Assembly (NCBI GenBank): GCA_026636295.1
Contig: CP089464.1
Location: forward strand, 496,001-560,000
Source: Medakamo hakoo
Lineage: Eukaryota; Chlorophyta; Trebouxiophyceae; Coccomyxaceae
Length of the DNA stretch: 64,000 nucleotides
Reading direction: 5' to 3'
Every line of letters starts with the position of its first letter. Position 1 is the first letter of the stretch. The notes beneath the pieces are model-generated. The model saw nothing but the letters and a program-made list of their open reading frames with translations. It was not told the origin of the DNA and searched no databases. Both the position numbers and the translations under genes were made by a program. Of the stretch, positions 20,459-29,362 are shown in pieces.

Positions 20459-22321
20459 ATGGGTGCCCACTCCACCCTGGACGCCGCGCTGGCGGGCGTG
20501 GCCGATTTCGCGCGGGCGGAGGCGGAGGAAGTGAAAGGGCAGGGACGGCGTGCTTCCGGCCACCACGACCACCGCCGTCGGCGAGGGCGGTCGCCGTCGT
20601 CGTCCTCCGACTCGGACCGCCGCGACCGCCGCCGCCGGCACAAGCACAGTCGGCGGTCAACTCGCTCCCGGTCCCGGTCGCCGCGTAAAAAGAAGAAAAA
20701 AGATGACAAGAAGGACAAACGGTCGAAAAAGGCGAGGCACCGCGACCATGACCGCCACGGCGGCGGCAAGAAGGCCAAGGAGAAGGACGAAAAGGCGGAG
20801 GAGTGGCGGTCGGGCTCGCCGCCGCCTTCACCGTCTCCGTCGTCTTCACCGTCTCATGGCGCGGGCGCGGGAGCGGGGGAGCCTGCGGGGCCTGCCGCCC
20901 CCCCTCCACCACCAGGCCTGCCCCCTCTCCCACCCGCCGCCCGCGCGCTGCTCGCCCTGACGCCGCCGTCCGAACTGCCGGGCTTGCGCGACGTGCTGGC
21001 TTCCTTGGACGGCGGCGGTGCACTGGACATTTCAGCCTTGCCGGACGAGGGCGTGCGCACCGCCATGGAAGGCCTGTTTGCGGCGCTCGGCCTGCAGCGT
21101 GCCCCGGGGACCGGCGCGTTTTTCAAGCCGAGCTCAGCGGCCGGCCGCCTGGTCGACGCGGTGGAGCCTTTCCTGCGCGAGCGCGAGGCTGAGGCCGCCG
21201 CCGACGCGCCTGCTCCCCGCCCTGTCATCGGCCCGGCGGCGGGACCGCCGGCGGCTGACGCGCCACGGCCGACCATCGGCCCGGCCGCGCCGCCGCCTGG
21301 GTTTTTTGACGGTGGCGCTGCCGCCGTCGAAGCCGGAGCAGACGAGGGCTTGGTCGGCCCGGCGCCGCCGCCGCCGGACAGTGACGAGGACGGCGAAGGC
21401 GACGCGCCCTTTGACGGCAGCGCGTCCGCGGCGGAGGTGTCCCGGATCCTTGCAGCCGCGCCCGACGCGTACGCCGTCCTGGGCGTCCCGCCCGACGCGT
21501 CCCCCGCCGCCATCAAAGGCGCGTACCGCCGGTCGTCCCGCCTCGTCCACCCGGACAAGTGCGCGGGCCTGAAGCACGCGGGCGCCGCGTTTGCCGCTCT
21601 AGCAGATGCGGCTGCCGCGCTGGGTGACCCGGCCGCGCGGGCCGCCACGGACGCGCGCTTGGCCGCCGCTGCGGACGCGGCTGCCTGGAAGGCCGCGGCC
21701 GCGGACGTCGCCCGGTCGCGGGCGTGGCGGACCGCGCGCGGCGAAGCGGTGAGTGACGACGAGGACGGCGGGCGCCCGCGGCCGCCCGCGAGGGAGGAGT
21801 GGATGACGAGCCTTCCCGCCGCGCGGCGGGCTGGCCCGCATCCAGGCGCCCCGCCTGTGAGTGCGACGTGCTTCTCGCAACAAACGAAACCGACTGGCGC
21901 GGCGGCGGCAGCGGCGGCGGCCGCCGCCGCCGCAGCCTGGACCGACACGCCCGCGGCCGCGGCCGCGCGCGCGGCGGCGGCGGCGGCCCGCCCGGCGGCG
22001 CTCGCCGCTCCACCGCCGCGGGTCAGCGCCCTCACTGCTGGCAGTGCTGGCATCAGTGACCGCGGGCCGTCGTTGATGGAGCAGCACGCGGCCCGGCAGG
22101 CGGCGGCGGCCAAAGCAGAGCGGAAAGCCGCGAAGAAGAAGAAGGAGGCAGCGGAGGCAGGCGGTGGCGCGGCAGCAGCACCGCCACCCCACCAGCAGCA
22201 GCACCCGTGGAAGCCGTGGAACCGGGAGACGGATCTGGGCGCGCGGCCGAAAGGTGGGAATGGCGGCCCGGGTGGGTTGGGCGGTGGGCTGGCCGGGCGG
22301 TTTAGCAAGGGTGGGATGTGA
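20459..22321 (+). CDS. J-domain protein fused to a GPALPP/DUF3752 region
   Basis: A single exon of 620 residues. It starts with an RS/KKKDDKK-rich basic stretch typical of splicing-related proteins. A helical block, PSELPGLRDVLASLDGG, follows, then two GPALPP-like repeats, RPVIGPA and RPTIGPA (about 256-285). A J-domain (about 330-397) has DAYAVLGVPPDASPAAIKGAYRR and an intact HPD in LVHPDKC. The C-terminus has the DUF3752-type signatures AREEWMTSLP (about 445) and KPWNRETDLGARPK (about 588). J-domains stimulate Hsp70, while GPALPP proteins are poorly understood nuclear proteins. The fusion suggests chaperone action on a spliceosome-linked partner, which is inference. Confidence 0.8.
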   Translation: MGAHSTLDAALAGVADFARAEAEEVKGQGRRASGHHDHRRRRGRSPSSSSDSDRRDRRRRHKHSRRSTRSRSRSPRKKKKKDDKKDKRSKKARHRDHDRHGGGKKAKEKDEKAEEWRSGSPPPSPSPSSSPSHGAGAGAGEPAGPAAPPPPPGLPPLPPAARALLALTPPSELPGLRDVLASLDGGGALDISALPDEGVRTAMEGLFAALGLQRAPGTGAFFKPSSAAGRLVDAVEPFLREREAEAAADAPAPRPVIGPAAGPPAADAPRPTIGPAAPPPGFFDGGAAAVEAGADEGLVGPAPPPPDSDEDGEGDAPFDGSASAAEVSRILAAAPDAYAVLGVPPDASPAAIKGAYRRSSRLVHPDKCAGLKHAGAAFAALADAAAALGDPAARAATDARLAAAADAAAWKAAAADVARSRAWRTARGEAVSDDEDGGRPRPPAREEWMTSLPAARRAGPHPGAPPVSATCFSQQTKPTGAAAAAAAAAAAAAWTDTPAAAAARAAAAAARPAALAAPPPRVSALTAGSAGISDRGPSLMEQHAARQAAAAKAERKAAKKKKEAAEAGGGAAAAPPPHQQQHPWKPWNRETDLGARPKGGNGGPGGLGGGLAGRFSKGGM

Positions 22322-22566
22322 GGAGAACACAGGTCATTGTGTGCACCCCCCCCCTCCCGCGCATCCCGCCCGTTGCCTCAGAAAGTGGGGAGACGCTGAC
22401 GAAGGAGTTGGCGGCGGCCGGGCCGTGACGGGCCACCCCAACCAACCTTGGAGGTGGGGCTGGGGCAGGTTGCACGACGTGTGCTCCGCCATACAACAAC
22501 TGCTGGAAATCCGTTTTGGCCAGAAATGTGCCCCAGCGTCGCCTCCCGTCGATGCGTGAGCACACG

Positions 22567-22639
22567 GGTTTCGTAGTGTAGTTGGTTATCACCCGGCACT
22601 CTGAATGCCGAAACCGCGGTTCGAATCCGCGCGAGACCA
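22567..22639 (+). tRNA. tRNA-Gln (CTG anticodon)
   Basis: A 73-base cloverleaf. The acceptor stem GGTTTCG pairs with CGAGACC (one T-G wobble). The anticodon stem GGCA/TGCC encloses the loop CTCTGAA with anticodon CTG. The T arm GCGG-TTCGAAT-CCGC contains the GGTTCGAATCC B box. There is no intron, and CCA is not encoded. It matches the family pattern of eukaryotic cytosolic tRNA-Gln. Confidence 0.95.
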
Positions 22640-22650
22640 CGAGTTGCGCC

Positions 22651-22658
22651 TTTTTTTT
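22651..22658 (+). terminator. RNA polymerase III terminator of tRNA-Gln
   Basis: Eight consecutive Ts, 12 bases past the tRNA end, the normal stop signal for polymerase III. Confidence 0.85.
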
Positions 22659-22906
22659 GACGTTTCGCGCACTGAAACGACCGCCACTGCCTTTTTTTCG
22701 CCCAGTAGTCAAGCCTGAGATCCGGGCGATCGATGGAGAGGTAAATGTGGGCGTGTGATGTCCATGAACACCCAGTGCGGCGCCTTTTTTTTTTGGTTCA
22801 ACCTAGTTTTTTTACCGAGACTCACTTTTTCTTTCTCTCTCCGAGCGCATGCCTTTCGACGCGTCGACGTCACGCTCAATCGACGTCCTCCCATCCTCTC
22901 ACGCCC

Positions 22907-23925
22907 ATGTCGTCCGTCTCCAGGACCTTAGCTACCCACGTAGCTGGCGCCACCGCGCTGGAGCACGCCATGCGCCGCGCCTTTTCATCGCTCGCTGCGA
23001 GCACGTCCGCCGGGCCGCCACCCCGCTCTGCCACCAGCCTCAGGCGAGCAGTGGGCGTCGCTCGGCCCGCCGCCGCTTCGTCCAGCCCTGCGGCCCTGGG
23101 CGACCAGCGCCGATGCTTTCGCCTGCGCGACGTGAGTTTTTTGAGTGCGGCGACCGACTTTTCCGTCTCTCGCCCTTCCAAAACCGCCTCACCCCTCCAC
23201 CACCCCCATGCCACCCCCCCCCCCCCCGCCAGCTGTTCGACGCCGACAAAGCCCGCGAGCGCCGGGCGGCCATCTCGGAAGACATCGCGCGCGGCCACTT
23301 TGACGATTTAACGGGAGCCAAAACCGTGGACAAGCCGTGGCCGGCACTCGCCTTCCCGCCCGGACCTCGTCGGCCGGCCGTCCCGCCGCTCGAGTGCGTG
23401 GATTCGCTGGCGGCGCGCTCCACGCCCGGCGACTGGCGCGCGTGGTTGGCGCCGGGTACGTTGGTGCTTGTGGGCATGCGCGCCTCGGCCGAAGCGGGCC
23501 TCGACTCGTGGGCGGCCGCCTACGCCGGCGCCTTTCTTGAAAACGGCGCGAGTCGCGCCGGGACCCCGTCCTCTCCTCCATCGCCCCCGCCTCGCATCGT
23601 CGACCTGACGGTCTACGACCGCACGCCCGCCCTGGCGCTCGCCCTGCCAGGCATGAAGGCTGCGCTGCTCAAGGGAGCGGCGGACGGCGCAGTGCGGCGG
23701 CGCGCGGCCGTGGCGGCCGCCCACTTTGGGCGAGCGCCCGAGCTGAGGGCGGCGCTGAGGGTGACGAACGCGCTGGCCGCCCACGCCGCCGTCGTCGGGC
23801 GGATTGGAGGGACGCAGGGCGAGGGTGGGAGTGTGTTGGGCGTCGCGTGGCTGGGGTCAGGCGTGGCGGACCCGGAGGAAGCGGCGGCGATGGTGGCCGC
23901 CGCCGCGGCAGAAGGCGGGTGGTAG
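22907..23925 (+). CDS. ATP10: ATP10 mitochondrial ATP synthase assembly factor
   Basis: Exons 22907-23131 and 23233-23925 give 305 residues, ending in TAG. The N-terminus is Arg/Ser/Ala-rich and free of acidic residues over its first part, as expected of a mitochondrial presequence (MRRAFSSLAASTSAG). Family signatures follow: FDADKARERRAAISEDIARG with GHFDDLTG, then TLVLVGMRASAEAGLDSW, IVDLTVYDR and the terminal SVLGVAWLGSGVADPEEAA. These match plant and fungal ATP10 (RGYFDDL, SLVCLSFRASS, and RWQGFGTATPEE at the end). In yeast, ATP10 aids assembly of subunit a into the Fo sector. The intron has a pure 14-C tract before its acceptor. The next gene starts 110 bases downstream on the same strand. 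Confidence 0.85.
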
Positions 23926-24035
23926 AGAGAGGAGAGAGGGTTGGTGGTGGTGTGTTGCTGCGCCATAGCCGCGCTTTGTCTCTCCCCACGGCGGCCCGGC
24001 TCGCCCCCCACTTCTCCACACACCACCGCCAAGCA

Positions 24036-25975
24036 ATGGCCGACGTCCTCCTCGCCCCGGACGGCCCGGCTGCCGTCACCGGCCTGTCCGTCATCCTGGA
24101 CCAGGCCGCGACGGCGGTGGCGCGTGAGTTCTGGTTTTTTGGTGTGCGGCGGAGCATTGGCTTGGCGCGCCGCAAAGCATGCGACCGCGCGCAGCAGTGT
24201 GAACACTCTTCCCGCCCGCCAAAACCAGCCAGCAGCCGTTTGCGATAGACACACAACCCAGTCCAAGCACATACACGCCAAAAAACCATCCCTCACCCCC
24301 TCCACCTGCCTCCAACCTTGGACCGTCCCAAAAACCACACTCAAAACCAGTCACCGCCGCTCTGGCCGCCCTCCTGACCGCCGCCGCGACCGGCCCTTGG
24401 TCCCGCGCGGCCAAAGCGTTTCAAGCGCCTCTCACCAGACTCTGGCCGGCGCGCCTGGTCTTGGGCTTGTTCGCCGCGCTGTTCCTGGCCATCCAACCCC
24501 TGCGCCTGCCGCTCGTCGCCCGGTCCATGACGCCCGGCTCCTGGCTGGCGCGTGGAGGGTTGTGCCGGCTGCATTTATTCGGGTTGACGGCGCTGACGTG
24601 GCCGATGATGCTGGCGCTGGCGGGAGCTTTGTTGTCGAGCCCGCTGCCGCGTGGCTGGGCGCTGCAAGGCGTCCGGGCGAGGGTGGCGGCCGCGAAAGCC
24701 GCGAAAAACGCTGCGGCCGCCACGCCGGCCAGCCCGGCCGCGTCGTCCGCGCCCGCGTCTCCGGCCGCTGTCGAAGCTCCTGTTCAGCGCCGGTGGAGCT
24801 TGCGCCGCGTCACGGCGGTTGAGCCGCCGCCTGCCGGCAAGGCCCGTCCACCCCCACCCCCACCCCCGCGCCCGGCCGCCCTGACATTGACCCTCCCCAG
24901 CGCCCGCACGCCCTGGGCCGCGGCGGGCTGGGCGTCGCTCTGTTGCATCCCGCTCGCCGCCATGGGCGCTGCCCTCGCCTGGCTGCCGCTCAACGAGCAG
25001 GACGACGGGTACGGCGGCGCCGGCGTGAGCCTGGCCGCGCGCGGCGCGTTTGCTGTGTGCGAACGCCCGCCTCGGGCTGGCGGGCTGCGCGTCGACGGCG
25101 ACACGGACGCGGCTGGGCTGCTGCCTGACGGCGCGGTCGACCCGAACGCGCCGTGCGGGTGCCTGTACCCGGGCGGCTTGCTCGCCCTCCTGGCGGTGAC
25201 GACCGCCCTCGGCGCCGCGTGGGTCGCCCTGGCCGCGCGCGCGCTCGCCCGGTCCGCCCTCAACCGGCGGTTGGCCGGGCGCCTGGCCACCGTGTCCGTC
25301 GTGGTGCCCGCCTTCACGTCCCTGTACACGCTCGCCGCCGTGGCCACGCGCCTGACGCCGCCGTCGGACGGGTGGCCCGCGGCGGCCGCGTCCCTCGTCC
25401 TCGCCCTGGCCGCCGCTGCCGCCGCCGCGTCCGTCGTCCTCCCGCTCGTCGTCGCGCCGGCCGCGGCGGCGCGTGGCGCCCGCCTGGACGCGGAAGCCCG
25501 CGTGGCGGCCCGGGCAGCACGCGTTGCAGCTGTCGCGCGCGCGGCCGCGGCCGCGCCTGGCGAGAGCGCGGTCGCCCTCCTGGCCGGAGACGTCAATGAA
25601 AACGCGGAAGCGGACGCGGCCGCGGCGCAGGAAGCAGAAGACGCCGTGAAAGCTGAAAAGGAAGCCGCCGCCGACGCGGACGCAGCCTTGGCCGCTGTCG
25701 AAGCCGCGCTCGCCGCGGACGCGGCGGCCGACGCGGCCGAAGCCAAGCGCGCCCGCCGCGCGGCCGGGTGGCGGTGGTGGCACGCGCTGGTGCCGGGCGC
25801 CCGGCGCCGGGCGGACGAGGCGCAGGCAGCGGCGGCGGCGGAAGAGGAGGACGACGCGGCCACCGTGATCACATCCGTCATCGGTAGTGGTGGTGCGCTC
25901 CGGACGCCGGGCGGGGCGGGGCCGGCGGTCGCGGCCAAGGCCGACGCGTGGGCGACGGAATCGGATGAGGAGTGA
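24036..25975 (+). CDS. Unrecognised six-TM membrane protein with acidic Ala-rich tail
   Basis: Exons 24036-24123 and 24351-25975 give 570 residues. I do not recognise the family. Six strongly hydrophobic segments lie at roughly 62-83, 102-123, 218-240, 305-327, 342-362 and 376-398. A cytosolic-type basic and Pro-rich loop lies between the second and third. A Cys-containing loop (AVCERPP ... NAPCGCLYPGG) precedes the fourth. Residues 430-570 form a long Ala/Glu/Asp helix-prone tail with a basic patch, KRARRAAGWRWWHALVPG, ending WATESDEE. It sits in a tightly spaced same-strand run with ATP10 and the next small gene (60-base gap). Confidence 0.65.
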
Positions 25976-26035
25976 AGGGGAGTGCGGGGAGAGGGTGTAC
26001 GCGGCGCTCAGTATGGAAAAACGCTCGCACCAGGC

Positions 26036-26557
26036 ATGCGCTCCGCCCTCGCCCGCCTGGCCACCAGCCGGCGCTCATTCTCTGCTGCCACTGCCTCGCC
26101 GGAGAGTGCTGCATCCGCTACACTCGCAGCGCTGGTGAGAATGGTGTCGGAGAGCGGGGTCGGCCGCGAGACGCGCACCTCTCTGAACCTGGCAAACAGG
26201 CGAACACCCTCACACCCCTTTCCTTGCCACCGCCCGGGCCGGGCCCTCCCCCCCACATCCAAACAGCGCGACGCCCTGGAATCCGCGGCCTCCGTCCGCG
26301 CGTCCGCCGACGCCGCCTATTTAGAGTGCGACCCGTCATCCCGCCCGCCCGCGGCCACCTTTGTCGCCCGGTACGCCGAATTCGCCGTCGCGTCCTTGGA
26401 CGCCGCGCTGGCGCGCGCAGGGTTGAGTGCGCCGACGACGACGGCCGACGCCGTTGCCGCGGCGGCGTACAGGCTGGGCGGGCCTGGACCGGCCACGCAC
26501 CTCTTGTTGGCCGATGCAATGCTGGCCCGGGACAGGCTGGCTGCTGTGATCAGGTGA
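26036..26557 (+). CDS. Small protein with organelle-type presequence, function unknown
   Basis: Exons 26036-26134 and 26267-26557 give 129 residues. The N-terminus MRSALARLATSRRSFSAATA has the Arg/Ser/Ala composition of a mitochondrial presequence. The remainder is helical and Ala-rich (AATFVARYAEFAVASLDAAL) with no family I recognise. The first ATG lies only 60 bases after the stop of the upstream gene. The last codons read ATC AGG TGA, which also form a perfect AG|GTGAG donor; splicing to the acceptor at about 26581 would replace the end with a short tail stopping at 26616. The unspliced end is my preference, but both are possible. Confidence 0.5.
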   Translation: MRSALARLATSRRSFSAATASPESAASATLAALVRMVSESGVGRETRTSLNLANRRTPSHPFPCHRPGRALPPTSKQRDALESAASVRASADAAYLECDPSSRPPAATFVARYAEFAVASLDAALARAGLSAPTTTADAVAAAAYRLGGPGPATHLLLADAMLARDRLAAVIR

Positions 26558-26911
26558 GCGCCGTGTTGTATCTTTTTTTCAGGGCAGGCTTTTGCTGGGG
26601 AGCTCCGCAGACGTGACGGCTCACCTCTCCAACCCTAACCCACTCGCCCTGACGATTCGCCCTCCATCCGCACTCGCAACCCCAGGACCACGCCGCCGCC
26701 GAGCTGAGAGGCTCTAGAGGGGAGGGAACAGCCGCCGCGGCCGTGTAAGAGAGAGGGCACTGTGCGACTGCGCACGCCGCTGGCCCGCCGCCTCCCCCCT
26801 CTCCCCAGCCTGTGGATGTGCGACCAAAACGCACGTGCGTGCTCCGCCCACCGCCTGCGCAATCACTGTCAACTGCCTCTTCATCCCTCTCCCCCTTTTA
26901 CACTCCCATCA
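26558..26911. other. Convergent intergenic region
   Basis: Between the small organelle-type gene and the convergent EXS gene. No supportable gene was seen. An alternative last exon of the small gene could occupy about 26582-26616. Confidence 0.45.
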
Positions 26912-29117
26912 TCACGCCTCCGCCACCCCTCCATGCCCACTCGTCACGGGCAGCAGCGGCCGCCCTTCTCCCGCCTGCAGTCCCCGCGGCGTGTTCAGCC
27001 CCGCCCGCCCCCCGCTGCCCGGGCCGCCACCGCCCGCGGACGACGAGCGCGCGCCCGGCGGCGGGGGCGGGACCAGCTGCCCGAGCTCCGGGCGGGCGTC
27101 TTGCAGGCGGCGCAGTTCGACCTCGACACGGACGGGGATCCTGGGGAAGAGGAAGGGGGGCGAAGTCATGCCGCGCGTGAGTTGTTGAGCGTCGCGGGGG
27201 CACAGGTCGGACCCCCCCCCCCCCCGCGGCCAAAAAAAGAAAAACCCGTCACCACCACGCACCACTGCGCACGGCGCGCGGCCTCCAGCACGCCCGCCAC
27301 GGCGGGCGCCAACGGCGCCCGCGCCCACCCTGGCGCCCAGGGCGTGCGGGCCAGCCAGGCCAGGCGCAGGGCCGCATTGGACGCCAGCAGCCAGTGGTAG
27401 GTCGCCGCCGACTCGAGCGTGCGCGCCGGCGGCAAGGCCGGCGCGCGCGGCGCCCAGCGAGCGCCCCAGCTGACGGACCGCCCGAGCGACGGCGACGACA
27501 GCGCCGCGCCTCCGCCACCCATCCTGCTAAACCACTGGATCTCCCAGTCCCGCTCCACGTCCCAGAAGTAGGAGAAACAGGTGTTGAGCAGCTGGGCGGC
27601 CACCCAGAGGGCGAGGGCGGTGGACACGGCCGAGTCCTCTCCTCCCGCCGAACCGCCGGCCGCGTCGCGCGCGCGCTCGTACCCGGCCGCGGCCAACAAC
27701 GCCGGAAACGCCGTCCCGTACTTCAGCGCGTTCCACAGCTGGGGCGTCGCGCCCGTGTCGGACCAGACGCGCACGCACTGGGCCAGGCGGGCGGCGAAAG
27801 GCGCGGCTGCCGCCGCGATGGCGACGGGGCCGGCCCGCCCGCACAGGTCGCCCGCCGCCTCGTCCGGTGGGGCCAAGACGCCGCGTGTGACGGCATGGCA
27901 CACGGCGCGCGCACCGCCGGCCAGCGGAGCGGCCAACGACGTCGCCACGTCGGCAAGGAGGAAATCGCTCCAGGTCACCGGGCGCACGGGCGTCGCGACG
28001 CGCGCGGCCGTGGAGACGAACAGCAGGCGGGCGGCGGGGGCGGGGCCGACGTGCAGGGGAGCCGCTGCGGCGGCGGCTAAGCCCGCGTACAGGGCGGGCG
28101 GGTGCATGGCCGCCACACCGCCCGAGCCGGAGGCCAGGGCCGACGCAAACGCCGCGCCCGACCCGGCGGTGACCGCAGTCGCGATCGCGGCCAGCCTCGC
28201 CAGCCGCGCCGCCCGGGGCAGGCGGGCCCGGTCCGCGGACGAGAAGCAGACGTCGTACCGGATGTGGCGGGACTGGAAGAGTTGTGGGGTGGTTGAGGGG
28301 CACGCGAGGTTGAGGGAGCGGCGAGTTTTTTTTTCTTTCCGCGTCCCAAACAAAAAAAACCCTCACCTCAAAGAACGCGACGCACGCGATCCACAGCCAC
28401 AGCATGGCCAGGGCGACGAGCGGTGGCTGGTAATAGAGCGCGTACAGAGCTCCTGCGGCCCCACCCGCGGCTCGGAGGCGGGAGGCTGTGAAGGCAGTCG
28501 TGGCGAGGGCCAACACAGCCGCGCTGCCCGCCACCAGGGCGGTCGGGTTGGCGCCGGCGGAAGTGGACGCGGCGCCGCGGCCGCCGTGCTGCTGCTGCTG
28601 CTGCACGCGCAGCGGAGCCAGCTGGGTGACCGCCGCCATCGTGGCGCCTCCGCCCTCGACGCCGCCAAGCCCGAGGCCGAGGCTGGCCGCGGTCGCGGCC
28701 GCAGCGCGCTTGGCCGTCGCGGACGGTGGGGTGGCGGTCTCGCCCGCCTCCGCCGCTAGGAGCGCGGCGGGGAATGGGTTGGTGTTCTGCACTGTCCTGC
28801 CCGTCGGGGACGGGCGGTGGCGGGGTGAGGTGGCGGCGCCGGGCGAGGCGGCACGGCTGGGAGAGGGAATGGGGGTGGGGATGGATGGATGGATGGTTGA
28901 GAGGTCGGCCGCGAATTGAAGCGGGAGGAAAAACGGCGGCGTGCGGGGAATCAGAGGGGGTTTCCCATCGATTCGAGTGGCTGTAACGGGGGTGTCAAAT
29001 CCAGCCGTCTTCGTGGCGGTGCGAAAAGAGGGAGCCGTCGCCTCGCCGCTCGACGGGGAGAGCGCAAAGTGCATGGACGTGGAGCGAAAAAAAACAAACA
29101 GCGCACCTGTCGCTCAT
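26912..29117 (-). CDS. EXS-domain protein (ERD1/XPR1-like, no SPX domain)
   Basis: Exons on the complement: 29107-29117, 28367-28796, 27263-28272 and 26912-27140, giving 559 residues. The first coding exon is only 11 bases (M-S-D and two bases of Arg), joined in frame to TVQNTNPFPAALLA. EXS landmarks: two N-terminal hydrophobic segments, PVTWSDFLLADVATSL, RLAQCVRVWSDTG, PQLWNALKYGTAFP, LLNTCFSYFWDVERDWEIQW, ASNAALRLAWLAR, and ARRAQWIPVRVEVEL across the last splice, which restores the expected W-x-FFRVE-type ending. Related proteins export phosphate (XPR1) or sort Golgi proteins (Erd1); plants also have EXS-only forms. Phosphate or Golgi function here is inference. Confidence 0.82.
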
Positions 29118-29362
29118 GCGCGCCTCGCGGCGGGGCCGTCGATTGCCCGCACTCCCAGGTGCGGGTGTGAGAGGAAGATGGGATGCCTTCACGCCGCGCG
29201 CGCGCCGAAATCAGGCGGCGGCGGGAGTGGGGCGAGATCCGACGGGGCGCCGCGCGCGCCGCGAAAAACCAAACGCGCGGCCAAACGAGCGTTTGGTCGC
29301 ACCCGCCCATCCCACTGTGCTGAGAACCTCTTCGCCTTCCCATCCCTCACCAACCCGCACCC

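Noticed and set aside
20854-22308. A 484-codon minus-strand frame.
   Set aside because: Antisense to the J-domain/GPALPP gene; composition only, no motifs.
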